64,000 nucleotides of DNA. Origin: Caldilineaceae bacterium (GTDB taxonomy: Bacteria > Chloroflexota > Anaerolineae > Caldilineales > Caldilineaceae). The DNA lies in the NCBI GenBank assembly GCA_022842065.1, contig JALHQH010000027.1:86117-150116 (forward strand), written 5' to 3'. The translations under genes were made by a program, and so were the position numbers. The notes under the pieces are model-generated. The model was not told the origin of the DNA, made no database searches, and worked only from the letters and a program-made list of their open reading frames with translations. This document shows, in pieces, positions 8,642-18,396 of this stretch (its first letter is position 1; every line of letters begins with the position of its first letter).

Positions 8642-9115
8642 ATGTCCATCAATCTCCATCCCGCAACGGTCCATTTTCCCATTGCCTTTTTGCTGCTGGC
8701 CAGTGGTGCCGGGCTGCTTTATCTCTATTGGCGCCCTACCGAAGTGCTACGCACGCTGACCTGGTGGCCGATGTTGTTGGGTTGGTTGGGCACGCTCGTT
8801 GCGATCTTGACCGGGCTGCTGGCCCAAAGTCCCCTGCCCCCGCAAGCGCCTTACCGCACCATTCTCAATTGGCACATCTCCGCTGGCCTGGCCCTTTGGG
8901 TTACCTATGGCTACCTGCTCTACCAACGGTGGATCTATGGCAAAGCGCGCCCGCGCCAAAAAAGTGTGCGGCCCGCGGATCCCCTGCTTGCGCCCGCGGC
9001 CCGTGGCTGGTTGACGCTGTTCTTGCTCCTGGGCATCATTTTTGTGATCAGCACTGGCTACAATGGGGGGATCTTAGTCTACAAGTGGGGGGTTAATGTC
9101 TTAACCGGCCCATAG
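8642..9115 (+). CDS. DUF2231 family membrane protein
   Basis: This small integral membrane protein of about 157 residues has four predicted helices. It opens with the DUF2231 hallmark HPATVHFPIAFLLLASG. A second conserved histidine-bearing helix (ILNWHISAGLALWVTYG) and a last helix ending in YNGGILVYKWGVNV match the family layout. The biochemical role is unknown; members are often near redox or cytochrome genes. Start: ATG at 8642 is chosen (MSINLHP); a GTG at 8624 would add six residues. The following gene has its own promoter only 2 nt after this stop. Confidence 0.8.
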   Translation: MSINLHPATVHFPIAFLLLASGAGLLYLYWRPTEVLRTLTWWPMLLGWLGTLVAILTGLLAQSPLPPQAPYRTILNWHISAGLALWVTYGYLLYQRWIYGKARPRQKSVRPADPLLAPAARGWLTLFLLLGIIFVISTGYNGGILVYKWGVNVLTGP

Positions 9116-9116
9116 A

Positions 9117-9145
9117 TTGAAAAAATGGCCTTTTTCGGCTAAACT
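9117..9145 (+). promoter_or_regulatory. Sigma-70 type promoter of the BTAD regulator gene
   Basis: TTGAAA at 9117-9122 and TAAACT at 9140-9145 are separated by exactly 17 nt, 46 nt before the regulator start codon and directly after the DUF2231 stop. Confidence 0.5.
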
Positions 9146-9190
9146 ATGGTGTGGTATGCCGTTGCAGTTTGAGGCGTAAAAAGGCACTTC

Positions 9191-12100
9191 ATGAAAAACC
9201 CATCGAGCAGCGCGCTTGTGGTCCAGGGCACTGTTCCCGCACGGGAGGAGCAGCCGCCCATCCAGATCTATACCTTTGGGAGCCTACAGGTGGTGCGTGG
9301 CGATCATGCGATCACCGAACATGATTGGCACACGCGCCAGGCGCGCCAACTGCTAAAAATCCTACTTACCGCACGACCACGCCCGGTTGCCACCGACCGC
9401 CTAATTGAGCTAATCTGGCCAGAGCGTGCCGCCCAGGCCGCCGCAACAACATTGCGCAGCGCCATCAACGCGCTACGTAACGCCTTGGAACCGGGCCGAC
9501 CAAACCGGGTGCCCTCTAAATATATTATTACGGAGGCGCCTGGGTATGCCTTTACCGGTCATCCTGACATTTGGCTCGATGTGGAAGCGTTTGAACTAGC
9601 CCTGCGCACGGCGGAACAAACAGCTGATCAGCACACCCAACGCCAATTACTAGCGCAAGCCATAGCGCTCTACCAAGATGATTACCTGACCAGCGACCCC
9701 TACGCCGACTGGGCGACACACGAGCGGGAACGACTGCGCGAACGCTACTTTGCCGCGCTGCTCCAACTGAGCGAGTTGCAGGCGCAGGCCGGCGACTACA
9801 CGGCAGCCATGGCCGCCGCGCGCCTGGTGATTGCGCGCGATCCCGTGCGCGAAAATGCCTACCAACTGTTAATGCGCTACCAGGCAGAAACCGGGGACAG
9901 CGCCTCGGCATTGCTGACCTATGAACGGTGCCGCATCCTGCTGGCCGAAGAACTGGGGGCCGACCCAAGCCCGCTCACCCAAGCCTGGCACCAGCGTATT
10001 CTCAACGGCGAAGTCGGCCCCCAGCAGACGCCGCACGCAATCGCGCCATCCGCTGCACCAACTGAGATATCGGCCAAACCTCTGCTTTTACCTGCGCAAG
10101 CCATGTTGCCCGCGCTTGACGAATGGAGCGGTGATCTTTTTGTTGGGCGCGCCCAGGAAATCGCCCTCTTGACGGCAAAGATGGCAAAGGCACTGGCTGG
10201 GCAAGGGGGGCTGCTCTTGCTCGAAGGCGAAGCTGGGGTTGGCAAAACTCATTTGGCCTACCATCTACTCCAGTGGGTTGCCGGCCAGGGGGCGACCGTG
10301 ATCAGCACCACTTGTCAACCATTGGAACAGCCACTGCCCTTCACGCCGCTTAGCGATGGGTTAGGCCGTTATCTACAGACCCTGCCGACTGAACTTTTAC
10401 AGCAGTTGCCGGCAGCCAGCCTGGCCCAATTAGCCCAGTTGATCCCCAGCTTGCAAGATCGCCTGCCCATGCTGCCCCGCCCTGCGGTTGAGCCGATTAC
10501 CAACAGTGATGAACAGCGCCAGCGGCTAGTAAATGGACTGATTGCACTGTTGACCACACTGGCAGAGGCGCGACCGCTGGTTTTTCTGCTGGATGATGTG
10601 CAATGGGCGGACGGCGAAACGCTGGCAGTGCTGAGCCGGTTAGCGCCGCGCCTGGGTCAATTGCCGCTTTTTTTGCTGCTAGCCTACCGCAGCGGTGATC
10701 TGACCGAAAATGGGCCGTTAACCACCCTGCTCCATGCCCTCAAGCGCGCCAATCCGCAAGTGGTCTTAACGCTGGAACGTTTTGCCCCTGGGGAAGTGGC
10801 CGACATTGTCAACCATTTTATTGGGGATGATGCGGTGGCCCGGCTGCCGGCTGCTGTGCGCGCACAGTTGGTTGCCCTCTTATATCAGCAGACCCAAGGG
10901 AATGGACTTTTTGTGACTGAAGCGCTGCGCGATCTACAGGAACGGGCCCGCACCGAACAGCAGCGCGCCTGGAGCCATTTTGTTAACGAATGGGCTGCTG
11001 ACCCGCAAGCGACCTTGGCATTGGAGCAGAACCAACGAATTCAGGCGATCATGCTAGAGCGCATGGGACGTTTGACCACCTCGGCTCGCAACCTCTTGTG
11101 TCTTTGCGCCGTGATCGGGCGCGATTTCAGCCTCGACCTGCTGGAGCAGGTTGCCCCCCACGATCCGGTTCCCGACCTGGAGCTGTTGTTGCAGCGCAAA
11201 TTTCTGATTGAACTGCCCAGCGAACGGATTGACTTTAGCCATGGGCTTGTCCGCCAGGTCGCCCATGACCAGCTCTCGTTGTTACAGCGGCGGCGTTTTC
11301 ATCTGCGGGTGGCTGAAGCCTTAGTTGCCTTGCCCCGCGCCATGGAAGCACCGAACGAAATCGCCTTTCACTATCGTCAGGCAGGTGGTAGTCACAGTGG
11401 GTTGGTTGCACAGTACAGCATCCTGGCCGGCGAACGCTTATTGCGCAGCTATGGGTTTGAGCAGGCGGTGAGTTGGTTTGCCGAGGCGTTGACGCTGTTG
11501 CAACAGCCTGACCTGCCGGGGTTGACCGGCGCGCAGACCGCGTGGATCCAGCGGGCACTGCTCGGGCAGGGGTTGGCGTATGAAGCGCGCTTTGATCCGG
11601 TGGGTGTGACCGCGAGCTATCGCCAGTTGCAACAGTGGGCGCGCCAGCAGGGCGATCAACAGTTGCTGCTGACCGCCTACAGTCGCCTCACCTCAATGTT
11701 GAGTCTGCTTGGCCAACAGCGCGAGAGTAACGAATCATTGCGCGATCTGATCGATGCCCTGGCGCAAAGCGATGTTGCCCGTTCCCAGGTCTTGCGCGAT
11801 CTCTTTGCGCGCCGTCAACTCATCTATCATCCAGATCGTACGCCACCAGGGAATGAATGGTCTCCGTACCGCCCGCCGCCGCCCGTGGTGGCCGCCCCGG
11901 CGGCCGATCTGCTGCGCGCCTTAGCACCGGTGCATGCCGCGCTATCACTCTTTGACTATGGCTGGACGCTGCTGGTCCAAGGACAGTTGCCCGCTGCGAC
12001 GGCTTGCTTGGAAACGGTAGTGGAGCTAGCCACCCAAACTGGTCAACCAGCCCTAGCCAGCACCGCCTATTATCAACTGGCAGTGGCGGCGCGCATTCGC

Positions 12101-12715
12101 GGCGAGTTGACGCGGGGTTATACCCTTAATGAACGCAGCCTGGCGATCAATCGGGAGATCCAGGGGCGAGGCAGTGCGTTGGCCAGTATGTGGCCGCGCA
12201 TTGGCAGCGGGATCGCATCGTTGCAACAGGGACGGATTGATGAAGCCGAACGCCGGCTGCGCCATGTCGCCGATGCCCTGCAGACCGACAATCCACATGA
12301 CGGCGAAACGTTCCGCAACTATCGCAACAGCGCACTGATTGGCCTGGGGCTGGTGGCGCTGGCACGCGGTGAGCTTGATCGGGCGGCAACCCAATTGCAC
12401 ACGGCGCTAATCGATGCGGTTAACCTCTACCCCTATATTCACATTCAAGGGCGATTAGGATTGGCAACGATTGCCCACCAACGTGGCGATCAAACAACCA
12501 GTCGGGCGCATTTACAATGGGCGCTCCACTTTGCCGGACAACGGAGCTTGCTCGAAGAGTATGTGGAGACGCTGCTGGCGATTGCCCGCCTGGCCCCACC
12601 AGACGCACCGATTGCGGCATTGCTCAGCGCCCTGATTACTTATACCCAGGAGATCGGGCTGACAGCCGTTGTGGCGCGGTTGCAGCAAGCGCGTCCGGTG
12701 AAGGTCGCACCATGA
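9191..12715 (+). CDS. SARP-type (BTAD) transcriptional regulator with AAA ATPase and TPR domains
   Basis: This 1174-residue regulator is predicted to be cytoplasmic. Residues about 25-110 form an OmpR/SARP-like winged helix (IYTFGSLQVVRG; LLKILLTARPRPVATDRLIE). Residues about 125-270 are the BTAD helical repeat domain. A STAND/AAA module follows, with Walker A GEAGVGKTH near residue 350 and Walker B VFLLDDVQWAD near 465-475. The C-terminal 450 residues are TPR-like helices. A hydrophilic linker at about 278-310 separates the SARP and ATPase halves. It overlaps queG by 4 nt (ATGA), so the two are one operon. The inducing signal and targets are not visible. Confidence 0.9.
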   Translation: MKNPSSSALVVQGTVPAREEQPPIQIYTFGSLQVVRGDHAITEHDWHTRQARQLLKILLTARPRPVATDRLIELIWPERAAQAAATTLRSAINALRNALEPGRPNRVPSKYIITEAPGYAFTGHPDIWLDVEAFELALRTAEQTADQHTQRQLLAQAIALYQDDYLTSDPYADWATHERERLRERYFAALLQLSELQAQAGDYTAAMAAARLVIARDPVRENAYQLLMRYQAETGDSASALLTYERCRILLAEELGADPSPLTQAWHQRILNGEVGPQQTPHAIAPSAAPTEISAKPLLLPAQAMLPALDEWSGDLFVGRAQEIALLTAKMAKALAGQGGLLLLEGEAGVGKTHLAYHLLQWVAGQGATVISTTCQPLEQPLPFTPLSDGLGRYLQTLPTELLQQLPAASLAQLAQLIPSLQDRLPMLPRPAVEPITNSDEQRQRLVNGLIALLTTLAEARPLVFLLDDVQWADGETLAVLSRLAPRLGQLPLFLLLAYRSGDLTENGPLTTLLHALKRANPQVVLTLERFAPGEVADIVNHFIGDDAVARLPAAVRAQLVALLYQQTQGNGLFVTEALRDLQERARTEQQRAWSHFVNEWAADPQATLALEQNQRIQAIMLERMGRLTTSARNLLCLCAVIGRDFSLDLLEQVAPHDPVPDLELLLQRKFLIELPSERIDFSHGLVRQVAHDQLSLLQRRRFHLRVAEALVALPRAMEAPNEIAFHYRQAGGSHSGLVAQYSILAGERLLRSYGFEQAVSWFAEALTLLQQPDLPGLTGAQTAWIQRALLGQGLAYEARFDPVGVTASYRQLQQWARQQGDQQLLLTAYSRLTSMLSLLGQQRESNESLRDLIDALAQSDVARSQVLRDLFARRQLIYHPDRTPPGNEWSPYRPPPPVVAAPAADLLRALAPVHAALSLFDYGWTLLVQGQLPAATACLETVVELATQTGQPALASTAYYQLAVAARIRGELTRGYTLNERSLAINREIQGRGSALASMWPRIGSGIASLQQGRIDEAERRLRHVADALQTDNPHDGETFRNYRNSALIGLGLVALARGELDRAATQLHTALIDAVNLYPYIHIQGRLGLATIAHQRGDQTTSRAHLQWALHFAGQRSLLEEYVETLLAIARLAPPDAPIAALLSALITYTQEIGLTAVVARLQQARPVKVAP

Positions 12716-14025
12716 GCGCCGGAGCAATCGCGATTGACCAATTGACGCAACGGATCAAAACACAGGCGCGCGCACTGGGCTTTGACCTCTGTCGCCTGCT
12801 GCCAGTGACCACCGCGCCGCACAGTGATTTTTTCGCGCAATGGCTGGCGGCTGAGCGCTTTGGCGAGATGAGTTATCTGGCCCGCAATGCCGAAAAGCGG
12901 CGCAACCCGGCGCTGCTGGTCGATCCTGGCGATCCCACGCCGGCCACGATGATTGTCCTCGGGGTCAGCCACTACCAGTTCGATCTGCCCGCCGAGTTGC
13001 GCGCTGATCCCAGCCGCGGCCTGATCGCTTCTTACGCTTGGGGCAATGATTATCACGAAATCATTCGCCCCCTACTCTTTGACCTGGACAGCTTTATCCG
13101 CAGCCAAACCGGTCGGCAGACACTTGGTAAATGTCTAGTTGATACGGGCCCGGTGCTGGAGCGCGATTGGGCACACCGCGCGGGGCTGGGATTCACCGGC
13201 AAAAACTGTTGCACAATCAACCCACAACTCGGGAGCTGGCTACTCCTTGCCACCATTCTCATTCCCGAAACGTTGGTTTACGATCCACCGCTCCAGCCAC
13301 AGCAACTCGAACCTACCCCACTCCAGGTCTTTGCGGGGCTTACCCCTGGCGAAATCCACGGCGTCTGGACCCTCCCTGCCACCGCCGCCGGTGATAGCTC
13401 GACCGGCCCCAACCTGACCTGTGGCCGCTGCACCCGCTGTCTCGACGCTTGCCCAACTGGTGCCTTTGTTGGCCCATTTCACCTGGACCCGCAGCGCTGT
13501 ATCTCCTATTGGACGATTGAAAGCCAGGGGCCAATTCCCCGCGCGCTGCGCTCGCGTTTTGGCAATCGCATCTTTGGCTGTGATATCTGCCAGGAGGTCT
13601 GCCCGTGGAATCAACGGCTGGCGGCGCACACGCCACTGTTGACTGGTTTACAGGCCCAATCGGCGCGCATCGCCCCGCCGCTCCTGGAAGGTTTTGCGCC
13701 GGCTAATCCCTATTGGCTCAATGCAGATGCCTTTGCCCAACAGTTCCAGCGCTCGCCGATCAAACGCGCCAAACGGCAGGGCATGTTGCGCAATGTCTGT
13801 GTGGCGCTTGGCAACTGGGGCGATCCGCAGGCGATTGCCCCGCTGACCCTGGCGCTGGCTGACCCACAGCCGCTGGCGCGCGGTCATGCTGCTTGGGCGT
13901 TAGGCGAAATTCGGCGCAAGCACAATGTGGGGGATGTGGCGGCGTTGCTCAACAGGGCGCTGGAGAATGAAGCTGACGAATGGGTGCGGGAAGAGATTGG
14001 GTATGCATTGGGGCAGTTGGCGTAG
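12712..14025 (+). CDS. queG: Epoxyqueuosine reductase QueG with C-terminal HEAT-like extension
   Basis: This 437-residue cobalamin-dependent iron-sulfur enzyme reduces epoxyqueuosine to queuosine in tRNA, the last step of queuosine synthesis. Two 4Fe-4S motifs are complete: CGRCTRCLDACPTGAF and CDICQEVCPWN. The N-terminal DUF1730 region and the VDTGPVLERDWAHRAGLGF cobalamin-site motif are present. Residues about 345-437 form two HEAT/PBS-lyase-like repeats (ALGNWGDPQAIAPL, AWALGEI). Start: the ATG at 12712 overlaps the upstream stop (ATGA); a longer open frame upstream lies inside the regulator and is not used. No other queuosine gene is in the window. Confidence 0.93.
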   Translation: MSAGAIAIDQLTQRIKTQARALGFDLCRLLPVTTAPHSDFFAQWLAAERFGEMSYLARNAEKRRNPALLVDPGDPTPATMIVLGVSHYQFDLPAELRADPSRGLIASYAWGNDYHEIIRPLLFDLDSFIRSQTGRQTLGKCLVDTGPVLERDWAHRAGLGFTGKNCCTINPQLGSWLLLATILIPETLVYDPPLQPQQLEPTPLQVFAGLTPGEIHGVWTLPATAAGDSSTGPNLTCGRCTRCLDACPTGAFVGPFHLDPQRCISYWTIESQGPIPRALRSRFGNRIFGCDICQEVCPWNQRLAAHTPLLTGLQAQSARIAPPLLEGFAPANPYWLNADAFAQQFQRSPIKRAKRQGMLRNVCVALGNWGDPQAIAPLTLALADPQPLARGHAAWALGEIRRKHNVGDVAALLNRALENEADEWVREEIGYALGQLA

Positions 14026-14031
14026 GTCCAA

Positions 14032-14095
14032 GGTGACCGTCACTGTCCGCCAAATGTTTCGTCCAGCCGAATTGTTGTGGACAGTGACGGTCACC
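14032..14095. repeat. 17-bp perfect inverted repeat between convergent genes
   Basis: The arms 14032-14048 and 14079-14095 are perfectly complementary around a 30-nt loop. It starts 6 nt after queG stops and ends 9 nt before the stop of the oppositely oriented oxidoreductase gene. It has no U-tract and probably serves both transcripts as a terminator. Confidence 0.75.
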
Positions 14096-14103
14096 TGGCG
14101 CGC

Positions 14104-14523
14104 TTAGCCGATCCGTTCCAGAATCACGAGCGGAATCTGCCGTTTTGCCTTCTTCTGGTAGGTCGCGAAATAAGACATCTGGGCGGCCTGGGCGTTGTAG
14201 AGTCGCTCGCGTTCTTCCCCTTCCGCCGTTCTGGCCCTGGCGGTAAAACGTTCGGTGCCGACCTCGACGGTCACCTCTGGATGTGCCACCAGATTATGAT
14301 ACCAATCGGGATGGGTGTCAGCACCCCCTTTGGAGGCGATGACAATGATGCGGTCGCCATCGGTGGTGTAGTTCAGCGGGTTGACCCTTGTCAAGCCGCT
14401 TTTGGCCCCAGTGGTGGTCAGCAGCACATGGGGGATTTTGCCGTCGCCGACAATGCCACCATTGGCGCGGAATTGTTCGATCACCTTGCGGTTGTGTTCA
14501 TTCCAGTCACGGGCTTGTGACAT
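14104..14523 (-). CDS. Nitroreductase/deazaflavin-dependent oxidoreductase (Ddn/DUF385 family)
   Basis: This small split-barrel protein of 139 residues is from the deazaflavin (F420)-dependent nitroreductase family, related to Mycobacterium Ddn. Recognisable patterns are VLLTTTGAKSGLTRVNPL (cofactor phosphate side), IVIASKGGADTHPDWYHNL and NPEVTVEVG-like HPEVTVEVG. The function is inferred as an F420- or FMN-dependent reductase of unknown substrate. It stands alone, converging on queG. The start is the ATG at 14523, preceded by GGAG within aaaggagagaatc. Confidence 0.88.
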   Translation of the reverse strand: MSQARDWNEHNRKVIEQFRANGGIVGDGKIPHVLLTTTGAKSGLTRVNPLNYTTDGDRIIVIASKGGADTHPDWYHNLVAHPEVTVEVGTERFTARARTAEGEERERLYNAQAAQMSYFATYQKKAKRQIPLVILERIG

Positions 14524-14643
14524 GATTCTCTCCTTTAATCAAACGATCCACGAAGTTACACGAAGTCACACGAAGGACAAGCTTAGAAAGCTACTCTGTA
14601 TTTAAGCACTGTGGCAAGGTCGCTTTACAGAAATGTGGGTAGG

Positions 14644-16224
14644 TCAATTATCAGCCGTCTTTTGTTCATCCACCGCCGGCGTAGGCTGCAGCACCTCTTC
14701 GAGCGCGCGCCATGCCTCTTCCGTGGCGCTGATCTGCGCGGCGGTGGGACCATCGGCGGCGTAACGGGCTTGATGATAGCCGGCGGTGAGGGCACTGAGC
14801 GCGGCTCCTTGGGCGGCTTGAGTTCCTTGCAGATGATGGGCATATTCCTGCGGGGTTTCGGCGGGGGTGCGCGCGGCACCTAGCGCCGCGCCATTGGTGA
14901 GCAACTGTTGATAGAGCGCTCGAATCCGCCGCCGTGCGTCACTTTCTTCGGCCAATGACAGAAAGGGATCCGCCGCGCCACGGCCACGACCAAACCAGCG
15001 CCGCCAGAGATTGGCCAACTGCTGTTGCAACAGATCCGCCGAAAGAATTGATTCACGGGTTTCATCTTCGTCGGTTGCTGCGGTGGCGCGTAACCGTCGC
15101 AAAGCCAGGGCAAAGATAATCAGCAGCACAATCACCACGGCGGCCAAGCCTAGCCAGCGGTAGCTGTCGGGCAGCGCGGCCACCTGTTCGGCGGTCTGCT
15201 GCAACTGTTGCTGTTCTTCGGCCGGCTGGGGCAATTCCAGCGGGGGCATTTCCTGGAAACGATCCAGCAGGCGACGCAAGAGGGGTTCGAGCAGGCGAGC
15301 GATGAAGTAGGCGATCACAAAGAGCACATAGCTCACGGCCATTAGCACTGCACTAATCGCCTGGCCAATCCAGCCGAGCAGCAGATTGGCGGCGTCGATC
15401 AGCAGGGAAAGCTGCTCCGGGGCGATCAGTGCCGCCACAAGTAGGCCCAACCCCAATAGCCCAAAGACCGTGAAGAGCACGCTGCTCAGCCAGTAGCGGT
15501 TGATTACCGGGCTGCTGGAAGTCCGCCGTTGGCCCAACCCCAGGGCCCGATCCAACCCCAAGGTGATTTTGAGGCTGGAAAGGGCGAGCGCCAACATCCC
15601 CGCGCCAAAGAGTAAGACCACCAGGTAGAAAAGTTGCGGCGTGAGCGGGCGATCCGCCATGTACATGACGAGCAGATAGAGCACCAGCGCGATGATGCCT
15701 CTGGCCATTGCGCCCCACACATCATCGTGCGACAACGGGCGCACCACATCACCCATGCCGCGCAGCCAAAGCCAGACGAGCACGATAATGGTAACAACTT
15801 GTGGTGGGATCTCTTGTGTGCCCCAATGAATCAGTGCATCGCCCAGAGTGCGCAGCCAAGCCCCATCCGCCAGGCCAAATTCGACGCGATAGTAATGCCA
15901 CCAAAGGGCCAACACCATCAAGAGCAGCCCACTGCCGGCCACGAACAGACGTGCGCCCCAACCGATCGTCGCGTGCTGGCTTTCGCCTGGTGCCGATTGC
16001 CCGATCATGGTAACCGGTTGCGGCACTGCAACGCGCGTGGCTAACAAAAAAGCGACCAATGGCAGTACCACCAACAGCCAAGGCGGCAGCAGTTCACGGC
16101 CAAAGGAGGGGGAAAGAAATTGACCGACCAATCCCAGCCAGGGCCACAGCCAGGCAAAACGTATCAAGCTCATGAGCAGCGGCAATACGCTACTGCTCAA
16201 CCAATTCCAATTTTTCCAGTGCAT
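14644..16224 (-). CDS. DUF4129 domain membrane protein
   Basis: This polytopic membrane protein of about 526 residues has roughly nine or ten hydrophobic helices in the first 400 residues, including a glutamine-rich cytoplasmic or external loop (PQPAEEQQQLQQTAEQV). The soluble C-terminal DUF4129 domain contains the RRRIRALYQQLL and RTPAETPQEYAHHLQG patterns. The start at 16224 is chosen because GAGGAG lies 5-6 nt upstream; this overlaps the end of the DUF58 gene by 35 nt. The MoxR-DUF58-DUF4129 set is a recurrent bacterial arrangement that may concern cell-surface protein processing or transglutaminase-like systems. No transglutaminase domain is present here. Confidence 0.85.
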   Translation of the reverse strand: MHWKNWNWLSSSVLPLLMSLIRFAWLWPWLGLVGQFLSPSFGRELLPPWLLVVLPLVAFLLATRVAVPQPVTMIGQSAPGESQHATIGWGARLFVAGSGLLLMVLALWWHYYRVEFGLADGAWLRTLGDALIHWGTQEIPPQVVTIIVLVWLWLRGMGDVVRPLSHDDVWGAMARGIIALVLYLLVMYMADRPLTPQLFYLVVLLFGAGMLALALSSLKITLGLDRALGLGQRRTSSSPVINRYWLSSVLFTVFGLLGLGLLVAALIAPEQLSLLIDAANLLLGWIGQAISAVLMAVSYVLFVIAYFIARLLEPLLRRLLDRFQEMPPLELPQPAEEQQQLQQTAEQVAALPDSYRWLGLAAVVIVLLIIFALALRRLRATAATDEDETRESILSADLLQQQLANLWRRWFGRGRGAADPFLSLAEESDARRRIRALYQQLLTNGAALGAARTPAETPQEYAHHLQGTQAAQGAALSALTAGYHQARYAADGPTAAQISATEEAWRALEEVLQPTPAVDEQKTADN

Positions 16225-17419
16225 GCCACTCCTCGTGGGCACCCAAATGATGGTGCTGAATATTCGGCAGGCGCGTCACCTGCGGTTGGTTGCCCAGCGT
16301 CAAGAGGACAACCCCATACGCACGGCGGCGCAGGTCGATCAAGGTCTGCAACAGGCGTGGAGTCATGATGGCGGTAATCACCACGATGGTCGCGCCATAG
16401 GGCAGGTGCGGCGCTTCCAGTTGCAACAACTGTTCCAGCGGCCAACGCCCGCGCGCATCATCGATCTGGGCCAATGCGGTCAGGATCTGATCAAGTTGCT
16501 CCGGGTGTTGGCGGGGCCGGATACGGATGTGTTGCAGCGCGCCGGGAATTGATGTGTTGGCAAAGAGGCCGACTACGCCCGATTCAACCCAAAGCGCCCG
16601 CGCCACCGAAGCCGCCGTCGTAATCCCAAACTCGCGCAGATCCCAGTCATAGCCCTCGGTAAAGGTGAGTGCGGTGCTAATGTTGAGAAAGAGCGCAACT
16701 GGTCGGCTGGCCGAAGGGTCAAAAACTTTGGTCTGTAAACCCTGGCTACGCGCCGTGGCCTTCCAATGAATGTGACGGAAGTTATCGCCCTGGACATAAT
16801 CGCGGACGCCCATCATGCGCAGCGGATCTTCGATCACACGGCGGGGACTGGCACTTTCACCCAGGGGATGGCGCGCGGGCAGCCCCAACGCGGTCACATC
16901 AACCAAACGCGGGTAGACGAGTAGCCGCGTCGGCGTCTCATCGATCATGCGTTGGATGTCAAAACCAAAGAGATCGCCGGAGCGGAGTTGGGCCGGGCCA
17001 AAATGCCAGGCACCACGCTGATTCCCACGAATGCGATAGCGGCGGATCACCCGTTCGTACCAGCGCAGGGCCAGCACCGTCACCAACCGCCGCTGTTCCC
17101 CGCCCGCCTCCTCTTCCTCGACATGTTGGGTGGTGAGCACAATGGCTTTGGGCAGCAGATCGTCAATACGCAGCCAGGGCAGGGGCAGCGGCTTGGCGTT
17201 GACAATCTCCATGCGCAGGTCGGTCTCTTCACCAAAGTAGAGGCGAGTCGTGCCCAATTCTCGCCGGTAGGTGAGCGCGACCAGACAGTAACGCGCCCAA
17301 AGCCAGGAGACACCCAACACCAGCCAGAGAAAGACGCTAATCACAAAGAGCAGTTGACTGCGCAGGATAATGCTGAGCAGCGTCAGCCCACCAACCAGGA
17401 GTGCGGCTTGACGGTTCAT
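16190..17419 (-). CDS. DUF58 domain protein
   Basis: In this 409-residue protein the first 50 residues form two membrane helices. A beta-rich stretch follows (about 60-200), and then a vWA-like DUF58 region. The family signature appears in the stretch DYVQGDNFRHIHWKATARS at about residue 205-225 (PLRMMGVRDY, then HWKATAR). Its start overlaps the upstream moxR stop by 4 nt (ATGA), and it overlaps the downstream DUF4129 gene. By analogy with MoxR/vWA pairs it may be a partner of the MoxR chaperone-like ATPase. The substrate is unknown. Confidence 0.9.
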   Translation of the reverse strand: MNRQAALLVGGLTLLSIILRSQLLFVISVFLWLVLGVSWLWARYCLVALTYRRELGTTRLYFGEETDLRMEIVNAKPLPLPWLRIDDLLPKAIVLTTQHVEEEEAGGEQRRLVTVLALRWYERVIRRYRIRGNQRGAWHFGPAQLRSGDLFGFDIQRMIDETPTRLLVYPRLVDVTALGLPARHPLGESASPRRVIEDPLRMMGVRDYVQGDNFRHIHWKATARSQGLQTKVFDPSASRPVALFLNISTALTFTEGYDWDLREFGITTAASVARALWVESGVVGLFANTSIPGALQHIRIRPRQHPEQLDQILTALAQIDDARGRWPLEQLLQLEAPHLPYGATIVVITAIMTPRLLQTLIDLRRRAYGVVLLTLGNQPQVTRLPNIQHHHLGAHEEWHALEKLELVEQ

Positions 17420-18384
17420 GCGGCGGCAGTCCAGACCTCTTCAACGGGCACGGGGGTTTGGGCAATAATGGTGGCCAGCCGTTCGCGCGGGGCCTGGCTG
17501 TGCAGCCGTGCTTCAATGCTGGGGGCCAGGCGGTGGGCGAGCACAGGTAGGGCCATATTTTTGATATCGTCGGGGATCACATAATTCCGCCCTTGAATGG
17601 CCGCTGCGGCCTGGGCGGTGCGATAAAGGGCCAGCGACCCGCGCGGGCTCACCCCCAGGGCAAAGGCACTATCCTTGCGCGTCGCGCCGACCAGATCCAG
17701 CAGATAATCTTCCAGCACCGGGTGCAGATAGACTTCGCGGCAGATGCGGTTGGCCTGCTGCACATCGTCGGTCGAGATCACCGCGCTCAGTTCGACCAGA
17801 GGGCTAGTCGTGCGGAAGCGGCGCAGAATCTGGCGCTCATCCTCGCGGCCGGGGTAACCAAGCCCAACGCGCATGAGAAAGCGATCCACCTGGGCCTCGG
17901 GTAGGGGGAAGGTGCCCTCCAACTCAATCGGGTTCTGCGTAGCTAGCACCAGGAAGGGATAGGGCAGCGGCCGGGTGATGCCATCGACAGTGACCTGGCG
18001 CTCTTCCATTGCTTCGAGCAGGGCGGATTGGGTGCGCGGCCCGGCGCGGTTGATCTCGTCGGCCAGCACAATCTGGGCGACGACTGGCCCGGCGCGATAT
18101 TCAAACTGGCTGTTCTGTTGGTTGAAAATGCTGACGCCGGTAATATCTGAGGGCAGCAGATCCGGCGTAAATTGGATGCGTTGAAAGCTGCCGCCAATCG
18201 AGCGCGCCAGCGTCTTGGCCAGCGTGGTCTTGCCAATGCCGGGGACATCTTCGAGCAGGACATGCCCTTCACAAAAGAGGGCGATCAGGAGTAGTTCGAT
18301 CACCTCCTCTTTACCCACGATGACGCGGGCGACATTTTCGCGCACGCGCTGGGCGAGCTGTTGGACTAACGTAATTTCAGACAA
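17416..18384 (-). CDS. MoxR-family AAA+ ATPase
   Basis: This 322-residue cytoplasmic AAA+ ATPase of the MoxR class probably acts as a chaperone for its DUF58/vWA partner. Walker A is [11 protein letters not shown] (around residue 40), Walker [12 protein letters not shown], sensor 1 [13 protein letters not shown], and the MoxR lid domain follows. It is the second gene of a four-gene minus-strand operon, lying 12 nt after the dehydrogenase gene and overlapping DUF58 by 4 nt. Confidence 0.93.
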   Translation of the reverse strand: MSEITLVQQLAQRVRENVARVIVGKEEVIELLLIALFCEGHVLLEDVPGIGKTTLAKTLARSIGGSFQRIQFTPDLLPSDITGVSIFNQQNSQFEYRAGPVVAQIVLADEINRAGPRTQSALLEAMEERQVTVDGITRPLPYPFLVLATQNPIELEGTFPLPEAQVDRFLMRVGLGYPGREDERQILRRFRTTSPLVELSAVISTDDVQQANRICREVYLHPVLEDYLLDLVGATRKDSAFALGVSPRGSLALYRTAQAAAAIQGRNYVIPDDIKNMALPVLAHRLAPSIEARLHSQAPRERLATIIAQTPVPVEEVWTAAA

Positions 18385-18396
18385 AAGTCGGCCTTT

